A stretch of 10,440 nt of DNA from UBA2040 sp047637535 (GTDB taxonomy: Bacteria > Bacteroidota > Bacteroidia > Flavobacteriales_D > Crocinitomicaceae). The number at the start of each line of letters is the position of its first letter. Position 1 is the stretch's first letter. The stretch spans positions 1 through 10,440 of the forward strand of contig JBLIKY010000074.1 of NCBI GenBank assembly GCA_047637535.1, read 5' to 3'. The translations under genes were made by a program, and so were the position numbers. The notes under the pieces are model-generated. The model did not search any database and was not told where the DNA came from. It saw nothing but the letters and a program-made list of their open reading frames with translations. Of the stretch, positions 1 through 6,571 are shown one piece after another.

Positions 1-1615
1 TTACTTTACCCAAACGTTTGTGGAAGTGATCCACTGATTTAGTCCCTTTGATATTAATCAAGTTTTCTAAACGTTCTCTAACTTCATTTTCGGCAGTAAC
101 AAATTCTTCAGATTCTGTTGGTATAGGACCTGTACGAATGTCGTCAGCAAGATAGTCACCAATCGTGTAAGGCAACACAAAATAACCGTCAGCCAAACCT
201 TGCATCAAGGCAGAGGCTCCTAGTCTGTTTGCTCCGTGGTCAGAGAAATTTGCCTCACCTGTCACGTAACATCCTTCGATAGTCGACATTAAGTTGTAAT
301 CAACCCAGACACCTCCCATTGTATAGTGCACTGCTGGATAAATCATCATCGGCGACTCATAAGGATTGTCGTCAGTGATCTTGTAGTACATTTGGAAAAG
401 GTTTCCGTACTTCGCTTCAACAACGTCACGACCTAATTTGTAGATATCCGCTTCGCTTGCGTTTTCTATGTTTTGAATGTTTACTTGTTCAGATCCGTAA
501 CGGTTTATTGCAGAAGAGAAGTCCAAATAAACAGCTTCACCTGTTGCGTTAACACCGTAACCAGCATCACAACGTTCTTTCGCCGCTCTCGATGCAACAT
601 CACGAGGCACCAAGTTTCCGAAAGAAGGGTAACGTCTTTCTAGGTAATAATCTCTTTGTTCTTCCGTCAAATCTTTGGCTTTTATTTCGCCTTTTCTGAT
701 TTTCTGAACATCTTCCATGTTTTTAGGCACCCAGATTCTTCCATCATTTCTTAAAGACTCAGACATTAAAGTCAATTTAGACTGATGATCTCCAGAAACA
801 GGAATACAAGTCGGGTGAATTTGCGTGTAACAAGGGTTTGCAAAATGCGCTCCTTTTTTGTGAATTCTCCATGCGGCAGTACCGTTTGAACCCATAGCAT
901 TTGTCGACAAGAAGAATACGTTACCGTAACCACCTGAAGCAATAACTACAGCGTGAGCGGAGTGTCTTTCCAATTCACCAGTTACCAAGTCACGCGCTAT
1001 GATACCTCTTGCTTTTCCGTCAATTTTTACCACGTCTAACATTTCGTGACGGGTATACATTTTAATTTTTCCTTTTCCGATTTGTCTAGACAATGCTGAG
1101 TATGCTCCCAAAAGCAATTGTTGTCCGGTTTGACCTTTGGCGTAGAAAGTACGTGATACTTGCACACCACCAAACGAACGGTTGTCTAACAATCCACCGT
1201 AATCGCGTGCAAAAGGAACCCCTTGCGCTACGCATTGGTCAATAATATTTGCAGAAACCTCAGCCAAACGATAAACGTTAGCTTCTCTAGAGCGGTAATC
1301 ACCCCCTTTGATTGTATCGTAAAACAATCTAAAAGTTGAATCACCATCACCTTGATAGTTTTTTGCGGCGTTGATACCACCTTGAGCAGCGATAGAGTGA
1401 GCTCTTCTTGGAGAATCTTGGAAACAGAATGCTTTCACATTGTATCCCAATTCAGCCAAAGATGCAGCTGCAGCTCCACCGGCTAATCCTGTTCCAACAA
1501 CGACAATATCAATTTGTCTTTTGTTGGCTGGATTGACCAAGCGAATTTTGTTTTTATAGTCAGCCCATTTTCTTTCTAAAGGACCTGCGGGTATTTTTGA
1601 ATCTAAACTAGACAT
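1..1615 (-). CDS. sdhA: Succinate dehydrogenase/fumarate reductase flavoprotein subunit, C-terminus cut by the window edge
   Basis: Catalytic subunit of complex II; it oxidises succinate to fumarate (or the reverse) on the cytoplasmic face of the inner membrane and passes electrons through SdhB to the SdhC hemes. The first 538 residues are visible; as I recall, Bacteroidota homologues have about 660-670, so roughly the last fifth lies beyond the left edge. The Rossmann FAD motif GTGLAGG is at residues 41-47. H73 in RRAHSIAAQGG matches the histidine that carries covalent FAD. HPT is at 267-269. R338 in VPRDVASRA corresponds to the catalytic arginine region, and HYTMGG (430-435) and GEANFSDHGANRLG (453-466) complete the family signature. 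The ATG at 1613-1615 lies 18 bases after the sdhC stop, behind a purine-rich AAGAAGAAAA stretch, so the two genes are surely cotranscribed. sdhB is expected next, outside the window. Family and function are certain; the direction of the reaction in vivo is not shown by sequence. Confidence 0.97.
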   Translation of the reverse strand, partial: MSSLDSKIPAGPLERKWADYKNKIRLVNPANKRQIDIVVVGTGLAGGAAAASLAELGYNVKAFCFQDSPRRAHSIAAQGGINAAKNYQGDGDSTFRLFYDTIKGGDYRSREANVYRLAEVSANIIDQCVAQGVPFARDYGGLLDNRSFGGVQVSRTFYAKGQTGQQLLLGAYSALSRQIGKGKIKMYTRHEMLDVVKIDGKARGIIARDLVTGELERHSAHAVVIASGGYGNVFFLSTNAMGSNGTAAWRIHKKGAHFANPCYTQIHPTCIPVSGDHQSKLTLMSESLRNDGRIWVPKNMEDVQKIRKGEIKAKDLTEEQRDYYLERRYPSFGNLVPRDVASRAAKERCDAGYGVNATGEAVYLDFSSAINRYGSEQVNIQNIENASEADIYKLGRDVVEAKYGNLFQMYYKITDDNPYESPMMIYPAVHYTMGGVWVDYNLMSTIEGCYVTGEANFSDHGANRLGASALMQGLADGYFVLPYTIGDYLADDIRTGPIPTESEEFVTAENEVRERLENLINIKGTKSVDHFHKRLGKV

Positions 1616-1633
1616 AATGTTTTCTTCTTATTG

Positions 1634-2533
1634 TTATAAATAATAGATGACAAGTGGAATGATGGCAAACAAAGTAGCAACAACAACCGCAAAACCTTTA
1701 CCGGCAGCGATGATGGCTTTCTTATAAGATTCTGTTCGCAAGCCCAATGATTGGAATGCAGAAGAAAACCCGTGCCACAAGTGAAAACCAAGTACAGCCA
1801 TACATAAAACGTATAACCAAGTGTATATTAAAGCGTTTTCGTTTTCAGGAAATCCTTCTTTTGGCTTACCGAAGAAAGTCATTACCAATCCGTGAAGATC
1901 TTTATAACCTTCAGCAAACTTAGGGTTTGTTCCTTCCATTACTAATTCAGGATTTGCCTCGAGCATTTGCTCTGTAATATCCTGGATAAAAAGCTGGTTC
2001 CCGTTCTTAACTTCAATTTGATCTGCAGGTAAGAAAGAGCCCGAAGTCGTTAGGTAAAAATCAGAACCTTCGGGAGAGTTTGTCATTGGAGGGTACAATT
2101 TTGTGGTATGCAAAGGCAGTTCTTCAAAGTGCATTTTTCCCCAGAAATTAACCATGTGAGTACAGATAAACACAAGTACTACTGTTCCTAAAATAGCCAT
2201 GTATCTAGACGGCGTTGAAGAACTTTTGCCTGGTCTATTGTGGGCATAGTTTTGAGGACGTGCCTTCTTGTTTTGCATGGCCAACACAAAACCATCGATC
2301 GAGTGAAATAAGATAGATGCATAAGTCAAGTAAGAAAGTAATTTGACCGCCGGGTTGCTTGTCATAAAGAAAGCGTACTCGTTGAAAGCACGTTTGCCTT
2401 CTTCCCCGGTAATTAGAATTAATTGAAGATTTCCTGCTAGGTGTCCTACTAAGAACAAGCAAAGAAATAAACCTGTAAGTGCCATCCAATACTTTTTAGC
2501 GATTGAGGATGACAAAATTGCGGATTTGCTCAT
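1634..2533 (-). CDS. sdhC: Succinate dehydrogenase cytochrome b subunit, diheme type, with an enlarged loop
   Basis: Membrane anchor of complex II, holding two b hemes and the menaquinone site (single-subunit type as in Wolinella FrdC and Bacillus SdhC). Five membrane segments are visible at about residues 17-37, 62-88, 113-132, 234-256 and 278-297. H31, H77, H126 and H251 have the order and, for the first three, the spacing of the four heme ligands in Wolinella FrdC. The protein has 299 residues, whereas flavobacterial relatives as I recall them have about 220-230. The extra length is a polar, acidic segment at about 136-207 between the third and fourth helices, probably on the outer face. 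The flanking helices read normally in one frame, so this is an insertion and not a frameshift. The gene has its own likely promoter at 2570-2577 and is followed 18 bases later by sdhA. Confidence 0.95.
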   Translation of the reverse strand: MSKSAILSSSIAKKYWMALTGLFLCLFLVGHLAGNLQLILITGEEGKRAFNEYAFFMTSNPAVKLLSYLTYASILFHSIDGFVLAMQNKKARPQNYAHNRPGKSSSTPSRYMAILGTVVLVFICTHMVNFWGKMHFEELPLHTTKLYPPMTNSPEGSDFYLTTSGSFLPADQIEVKNGNQLFIQDITEQMLEANPELVMEGTNPKFAEGYKDLHGLVMTFFGKPKEGFPENENALIYTWLYVLCMAVLGFHLWHGFSSAFQSLGLRTESYKKAIIAAGKGFAVVVATLFAIIPLVIYYL

Positions 2534-2569
2534 ATTTTATATTGTGTGTTTTTCAGATTTTTGTCTATA

Positions 2570-2577
2570 CAAATTTA
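2570..2577 (-). promoter_or_regulatory. Likely promoter -7 box of the sdhCA operon
   Basis: Read leftward this is TAAATTTG, an exact match to the Bacteroidota -7 consensus TAnnTTTG, with 36 bases between it and the sdhC ATG. No clear -33 TTG is seen at the expected distance, so the call rests on the -7 box and its position in the ldcA-sdhC spacer. Confidence 0.5.
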
Positions 2578-2629
2578 ACAGTTACATCAGTCATTTAAAA
2601 GTATGGGGCTTATTTAGATTCAATTTAAG

Positions 2630-3514
2630 TTAGGGGGCGAGTTCTGAATAGAATTTTAATTCTGCTGAATCATCAACAATCAAGTCAGCTGGCATGCCAA
2701 AAATAATCGCCTGGTTGTCACCTGCATGACCCGCTGGGAAACCAAAACCTATTGGAATGTTTAAACTAGAAAAATGCGACAACACTATTTCTTCGAGAGT
2801 TTTACCATACGGCACCTCTGTGTCTTTGGAGTTTGTGAAGCTTCCAACCACAACACCAGCTAATCTTTCGAAGGAGTGAGATTGAGTGAAAACTTGGAGC
2901 ATTCTGTCGTAGTGATATAAATGTTCGCCAAGGTCTTCTATAAATAATATTTTATCGTCAAAAATGTTTTTAGGATGCAGTGCAAGTAACCCAGATAACA
3001 CAGATAAATTTCCTCCTATTACGTCAGCAGTAACTTTTCCTTTTTGGTTGTATTTTGAGTTTGGTGCAACTAGTGAATACGGTCTTTCTTCAATTGCATC
3101 CATCATTGATGAAAAAGAAAGGTCACTATTGTCCTTATAATTCAAAGGCATTGTCGCATGCAAAGAAGGTAAACCTTTAGAGGCTAAAAATTGATGAAAG
3201 ACCGTAATATCGCTAAATCCTATTAAAATTTTCGGTTTTTTGATGAAATTGGTCCAATCAAGATGCGGCATCAACTGCAAACAACCGTACCCCCCTCGAG
3301 CGCAAAGTATAATTACAGCATCGGGGTGATCGATTGCATTTTGAAAATCAGCTGCACGTTCTTCAATCGTGCCTGAGAAGTAATTGTTTTGTCCGAGCAG
3401 GTGCTTTGCTCTCTCTGTTTTATAACCTTGTTTTTCAAAAAAGCCTTCAGCCTCTTTAATGTGAGATTCTTCAATGGCCTTAGCTGGTGAACAAATGATG
3501 ACTAGTTTATCCAT
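2630..3514 (-). CDS. ldcA: LD-carboxypeptidase, peptidase family S66
   Basis: Predicted cytoplasmic serine peptidase that removes the terminal D-alanine from tetrapeptide muropeptides during peptidoglycan recycling. It has 294 residues and no signal peptide. The S66 catalytic triad is complete: S101 in IGFSDIT, E193 in FIEDLGEH and H263 in FPAGHAGD. The family motif CARGGYG at 71-77 is also present. I chose the ATG at 3512-3514 because the protein starts there with MDKLVIICSPAKAI, the usual first strand. A reading frame continues 38 codons upstream, but that part is lysine- and asparagine-rich, unlike the family, and runs through the divergent promoter region. The gene is divergent from tadA and lies 96 bases upstream of sdhC in the same direction. 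The related MccF branch of S66 confers microcin immunity; the cell-wall role is more likely but not proven from sequence. Confidence 0.9.
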   Translation of the reverse strand: MDKLVIICSPAKAIEESHIKEAEGFFEKQGYKTERAKHLLGQNNYFSGTIEERAADFQNAIDHPDAVIILCARGGYGCLQLMPHLDWTNFIKKPKILIGFSDITVFHQFLASKGLPSLHATMPLNYKDNSDLSFSSMMDAIEERPYSLVAPNSKYNQKGKVTADVIGGNLSVLSGLLALHPKNIFDDKILFIEDLGEHLYHYDRMLQVFTQSHSFERLAGVVVGSFTNSKDTEVPYGKTLEEIVLSHFSSLNIPIGFGFPAGHAGDNQAIIFGMPADLIVDDSAELKFYSELAP

Positions 3515-3644
3515 ACCATAAAAATAAGATATTTCCTTTTTATTCCTAACGATTGCCCGATTTGTTTGATGATTAGTCCTTTTATTTGTTTTTAAAAACA
3601 AGAAAGCTGGAGCTTTATTAAGGAACAACCTTCTTAATAAATCT

Positions 3645-3652
3645 TACTTTTG
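3645..3652 (+). promoter_or_regulatory. Promoter -7 box of the tadA-mnmE operon
   Basis: TACTTTTG matches TAnnTTTG exactly and ends 18 bases before the tadA ATG at 3671, giving a leader of roughly 10-14 bases. The TTG within the box could be mistaken for an upstream tadA start at 3650. No good -33 TTG is visible. The spacer at 3515-3644 otherwise holds only the divergent upstream region of ldcA, where a weaker TATCTTAT lies about 12 bases before its ATG. Confidence 0.6.
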
Positions 3653-3670
3653 CAGATCAAGTCACATACC

Positions 3671-4114
3671 ATGATTAATCCATACAACGACGAATATTTC
3701 ATGAAACAAGCCCTTCTCGAAGCCAATAAAGCTTTGGAGAAAGACGAGGTGCCAGTTGGAGCAGTAGTGGTAGCAAATCAGCAAGTTATCGCAAGAGGGC
3801 ATAATTTAACGGAGCTCTTACACGATGTAACGGCTCACGCAGAAATACAAGCGATTACTGCTGCAGGAGAATATTTAGGTGCAAAATATTTACACGGCTG
3901 TACTTTGTATGTAACGCTCGAACCGTGTGTAATGTGCGCTGGAGCCCTTTATTGGTCCCAAATTGACAAGATCGTTTTTGGAGCAAGAGATGAAAAACGC
4001 GGAGCGGGAAGGTTAAAAGAAACGATTTATCACCCCAAAACGGTGGTCGAAAACGGAATAATGGCCGAAGAATGCAGTGATATGATGAAGACTTTTTTCA
4101 AAGCAAAAAGATGA
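3671..4114 (+). CDS. tadA: tRNA-specific adenosine deaminase
   Basis: Cytoplasmic zinc deaminase that converts the wobble adenosine 34 of tRNA-Arg(ACG) to inosine so that it can read CGU, CGC and CGA. The zinc site is complete: H56-A-E58, with E58 the proton shuttle, and P85-C86-x-x-C89 in LEPCVMCAGA. The 147-residue length fits the family. The ATG at 3671 gives MINPYNDEYFMKQAL, the usual start of Bacteroidota homologues; the upstream TTG at 3650 lies inside the promoter box and is rejected as a start. The stop overlaps the next gene's start in an ATGA junction. First gene of an operon that also carries mnmE, another position-34 tRNA modification enzyme. Confidence 0.95.
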   Translation: MINPYNDEYFMKQALLEANKALEKDEVPVGAVVVANQQVIARGHNLTELLHDVTAHAEIQAITAAGEYLGAKYLHGCTLYVTLEPCVMCAGALYWSQIDKIVFGARDEKRGAGRLKETIYHPKTVVENGIMAEECSDMMKTFFKAKR

Positions 4115-4485
4115 TAAAAGCAAAAGACATTTTCTTTTCTTGGGTTTTAACGTTGTTTTTCGGCAGCTTGATAACTCCAAGTTTTATTTCAATGGATTAT
4201 TCTTCTTTCATATTTGTGATTATATATGCCGTGATGTTCTCAGCACCTTATGTCGTTCTTAATACCATGTTTCATAAAAAGGGCCTGTCTTTTAAGAAGT
4301 CACAGGTTTATCACTTTGTCTTTTTTATAATTTCTGCTGCTTTTGCTTACTTTTTTTGGAGCATATTAATTGTCGGAATGATTGCTACGTATTTTGCGAT
4401 TGGCGTGCTGGTGCAATACGGCATGTTTATCCTGAATAAAGAAGCCGTCGTTGAAGATGAAAAAACAAATTATTTGAACAAGTAA
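4111..4485 (+). CDS. Small membrane protein of unknown function, four predicted helices
   Basis: I do not recognise a family. The 124 residues contain four hydrophobic stretches at about 8-28, 31-50, 68-88 and 89-108, and a charged tail (KEAVVEDEKTNYLNK) that is probably cytoplasmic. There is no signal peptide apart from the first helix and no catalytic motif. A basic patch, FHKKGLSFKKSQ, links helices 2 and 3. Its ATG overlaps the tadA stop (ATGA), which implies translational coupling, and mnmE begins 5 bases after its stop. It is therefore a genuine operon member, although its position between two tRNA-modification genes says little about its task. Confidence 0.8.
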   Translation: MIKAKDIFFSWVLTLFFGSLITPSFISMDYSSFIFVIIYAVMFSAPYVVLNTMFHKKGLSFKKSQVYHFVFFIISAAFAYFFWSILIVGMIATYFAIGVLVQYGMFILNKEAVVEDEKTNYLNK

Positions 4486-4490
4486 AATTA

Positions 4491-5876
4491 ATGATACAGT
4501 CCAATAAAAACGATACCGTTTGTGCAATCGCCACCGGAAATGCAGCAGGAGCAATCGCTATTATCCGTTTGTCGGGTAGTGAAAGCATTGCGATCTGCGA
4601 AAAAGTGTTTTCTAAAGAATTGAAAAATGCCGAGTCGCATACCGCTCATTTTGGATTAATAAAGAAAGAAAACGGCGACATCGTCGATGAGGTTTTATTG
4701 ACGGTTTTTAAAGAAAATAAAAGTTTTACTGGTGAAGAAAGTGTTGAGATTTCTTGCCACGCCTCTTCTTACATTCAGCAAGAAATATTAAATCTTCTTA
4801 CTCAAAACGGATGCCGAATGGCCGATGCGGGTGAGTTCACGATGCGCGCCTACCTCAACGGAAAAATGGACTTGTCCCAAGCCGAAGCCGTAGCCGATTT
4901 GATAGCCTCCCAAAACAAAATCGCTCACGAAATTTCATTGAATCAATTGAGAGGTGGGTTTTCTAATGAACTAAAAGATTTAAGGGATAAATTAATACAT
5001 TTTGCTTCTTTGGTCGAACTAGAACTCGACTTCGCGGAAGAGGATGTTGAGTTCGCAGACCGTCGCGAACTACTTGAATTAGTCACTAACGTAAACGCTT
5101 ACGTACACAAGCTCATCGATTCTTTCTCTTTAGGAAATGCTATAAAAAATGGAGTCCCAATTGCTTTTGTAGGTCGTCCAAACGCGGGAAAATCCACTGT
5201 TTTGAACGCTTTGTTAAACGAAGAAAGAGCAATAGTCTCCGACATACCCGGAACAACCAGAGACACCGTCGAAGAAGTGATACAATACGAAGGACTTTCT
5301 TTCCGCTTAATCGACACAGCAGGCATCCGACTTTCGCAAGATCAAATCGAGATGCAAGGAATTGAAAGATCGATTCAAAAGATAAAGCAAGCTCGTTTGG
5401 CCGTGTTTTTAATTGACGGACAAAACTTTGATGTCGAAGAAGTATTGAATGACTTGCAACTTCACCTTACAGCATCCAACTATATTTTGGTGGCAACGAA
5501 AAAGGACATCATTTCTACTGAACAAATCTCAAATCTCGACACCTTAAGAAAAGCTACAGAAAAAGACATTCCCTTGCTGGCCATCAAAGACGAGCAAGAC
5601 AGGAAACAATTGCTCGACCTCATTTACAGAGAAAGTATAGGCAACGAATTGGAACAATACTCGACAATAGTCTCCAACGCCAGGCATATTGACAATCTCA
5701 AAAAGGCCTCCATTTCTCTAGAAAAAGCCAAATCAGGATTAGAAACCAACATCACCGCCGACTTCGTCGCGATGGATATCCGTCAAGCGATGTATGAGAT
5801 AGGGCAAATTACTGGGGATATTTCGACTGATGATTTGTTGGGTAATATTTTTGCTAAGTTTTGTATTGGGAAATAG
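4491..5876 (+). CDS. mnmE: tRNA modification GTPase MnmE (TrmE)
   Basis: With MnmG it installs the carboxymethylaminomethyl group on C5 of wobble uridine 34 in several tRNAs, using GTP and a folate one-carbon donor. It has 461 residues, the normal length. The N-terminal tetrahydrofolate-binding domain (1-120) starts with DTVCAIATGNAAGAIAIIRL. A helical domain encloses the G domain: G1 GRPNAGKS at 228-235, G2 TTRDT at 255-259, G3 DTAG at 275-278 and G4 TKKD at 336-339. The protein ends in FCIGK, the conserved terminus whose cysteine is required for modification. The one oddity is threonine in place of asparagine in the NKxD G4 motif. The ATG lies 5 bases after the membrane protein stop. Transcription probably ends at the repeat-derived hairpin that starts 8 bases after the stop codon. 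Confidence 0.97.
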   Translation: MIQSNKNDTVCAIATGNAAGAIAIIRLSGSESIAICEKVFSKELKNAESHTAHFGLIKKENGDIVDEVLLTVFKENKSFTGEESVEISCHASSYIQQEILNLLTQNGCRMADAGEFTMRAYLNGKMDLSQAEAVADLIASQNKIAHEISLNQLRGGFSNELKDLRDKLIHFASLVELELDFAEEDVEFADRRELLELVTNVNAYVHKLIDSFSLGNAIKNGVPIAFVGRPNAGKSTVLNALLNEERAIVSDIPGTTRDTVEEVIQYEGLSFRLIDTAGIRLSQDQIEMQGIERSIQKIKQARLAVFLIDGQNFDVEEVLNDLQLHLTASNYILVATKKDIISTEQISNLDTLRKATEKDIPLLAIKDEQDRKQLLDLIYRESIGNELEQYSTIVSNARHIDNLKKASISLEKAKSGLETNITADFVAMDIRQAMYEIGQITGDISTDDLLGNIFAKFCIGK

Positions 5877-5909
5877 GTTCCTCAACCTTCGACTTCGCTC
5901 AGGCGTCGG
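5877..5909. repeat. 33-bp repeat, first copy, leftward unit
   Basis: Identical over all 33 bases to 5948-5980 and nearly identical (one change over 32 bases) to 6385-6416. It contains the core CCTTCGACTTCGCTCAG at 5886-5902, the reverse complement of the CTGAGCGAAG unit found elsewhere in the island. It begins directly after the mnmE stop codon. Confidence 0.9.
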
Positions 5910-5917
5910 GGGTTTTT
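5884..5917 (+). terminator. Rho-independent terminator of mnmE, formed from a repeat copy
   Basis: AACCTTCGAC (5884-5893) pairs with GTCGGGGGTT (5905-5914), ten pairs including two G-U pairs, around an 11-base loop. Three more T residues follow, so five T in all close the structure. It starts 8 bases after the mnmE stop. The left arm and loop are part of the island's 33-bp repeat; the G-run and T-run that make it a terminator are found only in this copy. Confidence 0.6.
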
Positions 5918-5948
5918 GCTTCGATCTAATTGGTTTGTTTTGGAGGAG

Positions 5949-6063
5949 TTCCTCAACCTTCGACTTCGCTCAGGCGTCGGAGACGCTCACTTCGATGCAG
6001 TTGACTGAGCGAAGCCGAAGGCAACGACACCCTCATTCCAGTCTAGGTTGACTGAGCGAAGCC
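5949..6063. repeat. Composite BIME-like element, copy A
   Basis: Direct repeat of about 115 bases matching 6385-6497. It carries a leftward unit, CCTTCGACTTCGCTCAG (5957-5973), and a rightward unit, CTGAGCGAAGCCGAAGG (6005-6021), which are complementary at 16 of 17 positions. They are separated by a conserved linker containing CTCACTTCGATGCAG. A third unit starts at 6052. Paired inverted units of this kind resemble the BIMEs made of REP sequences in proteobacteria. The right end of the element encodes the C-terminal tail of the GIY-YIG gene on the other strand. Confidence 0.85.
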
Positions 6064-6371
6064 GAAGTCAACCTCTTAAAATGCGTTTCATTTTGACACT
6101 CAGACAAATCGTGCAATTCCTTCAAATCAACCCTCATCAAAGCTTCTTTCTTATTTCGCCCCCAACCTTGCACCTGCTTCTCTCTATAAAAAGCGAAATC
6201 GATACGATGAAATTCTTCGAAGTAAATTAATTCGACGGGTAATCTTTTTTTCGTGTGGTTAGCCCCCTTTCCAGATTGATGTTGTTTTAATCGACGCTCC
6301 AAATACTTTGTGCTTCCTACATAATAAGAATCATCTGCGCATTTCAATATGTACATGTAGCCTTTTGCCAT
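6033..6371 (-). CDS. Single-domain GIY-YIG nuclease family protein lodged in a repeat island
   Basis: Small protein (112 residues) of the COG2827/YhbQ-like GIY-YIG group. Members are predicted DNA nucleases; the cellular role of this group is not settled. The motif halves are MYI (6-8) and YVG (17-19). R27 in LERRLKQH, E64 in YREKQVQGW and N73 fit the catalytic arginine, the metal-binding glutamate and the conserved asparagine. I chose the ATG at 6369-6371 because MAKGYMYILKCAD is the normal start of the domain; upstream codons translate the flanking repeat. Family similarity ends near R100. The last 12 residues (LTSASLSQPRLE) and the stop are encoded by the repeat at 6033-6071, so repeat sequence has replaced or extended the original 3' end. 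The gene is bracketed by direct copies of the composite element and is convergent with mnmE. I see no clear promoter box just upstream. Confidence 0.85.
   Translation of the reverse strand: MAKGYMYILKCADDSYYVGSTKYLERRLKQHQSGKGANHTKKRLPVELIYFEEFHRIDFAFYREKQVQGWGRNKKEALMRVDLKELHDLSECQNETHFKRLTSASLSQPRLE
6045..6074. repeat. Perfect 9-bp inverted repeat around a repeat unit
   Basis: AGGTTGACT (6045-6053) and AGTCAACCT (6066-6074) are exact reverse complements around the 12-base loop GAGCGAAGCCGA. This is the most symmetrical unit in the island; the other copies end in GGCAAC and pair less well. It has no T-run on either side, so it is not an ordinary terminator. Confidence 0.8.
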
Positions 6372-6384
6372 AGTAGTATGTGTT

Positions 6385-6497
6385 TTCCTCAACCTTCGGC
6401 TTCGCTCAGGCGTCGGAACGCTCACTTCGATGCAGTTGACTGAGCGAAGCCGAAGGCAACGACATCTTCCTCCAGTCCAGGTTAAATAAGCGAAACC
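6385..6497. repeat. Composite BIME-like element, copy B
   Basis: Direct repeat of copy A at 5949-6063, aligned over about 113 bases with two one-base gaps. Its two units, CCTTCGGCTTCGCTCAG (6393-6409) and CTGAGCGAAGCCGAAGG (6440-6456), are a perfect 17-bp inverted repeat with a 30-base linker. The last part, GTTAAATAAGCGAAACC (6481-6497), is a decayed unit that differs from GTTGACTGAGCGAAGCC at four positions, three of them G to A. It lies 13 bases upstream of the GIY-YIG start codon. Confidence 0.85.
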
Positions 6498-6498
6498 A

Positions 6499-6552
6499 TT
6501 ATTGTTGACTGAGCGAAGCCGTTATTGTTGACTGAGCGAAGCCGAAGGCAAC
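6499..6552. repeat. 23-bp tandem duplication of the repeat unit
   Basis: TTATTGTTGACTGAGCGAAG followed by CCG occurs exactly at 6499-6521 and again at 6522-6544, head to tail. The second copy continues as AAGGCAAC to 6552, giving the full unit; the first is truncated. A further degenerate unit, CACGAAGCCAAAGC (6555-6568), ends just before the stop codon of the leftward gene at 6572. The span 6426-6571 holds no gene, only these repeats. Confidence 0.85.
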
Positions 6553-6571
6553 ACCACGAAGCCAAAGCCCC

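Noticed and set aside
3515..3628. A 38-codon N-terminal extension of the LD-carboxypeptidase
   Set aside because: The extension has no family similarity and lies in the divergent promoter region; MDKLVIICSPAKAI is the normal start.
5830..6051. A 73-codon rightward reading frame overlapping the mnmE end
   Set aside because: It overlaps the C-terminus of mnmE in another frame and is otherwise a translation of the repeat units (STFDFAQASETLTS); a known kind of spurious frame.
6048..6230. A 60-codon rightward frame inside the repeat island
   Set aside because: It is antisense to the GIY-YIG gene, whose domain motifs are convincing.
6372..6425. An 18-codon N-terminal extension of the GIY-YIG protein
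   Set aside because: It translates the composite repeat (PERSRRLRK), and the domain starts normally at MAKGYMYILK.
5877..6552. CRISPR array
   Set aside because: Units occur in both orientations, spacing is irregular, spacers are themselves repeated, and no cas genes are present.
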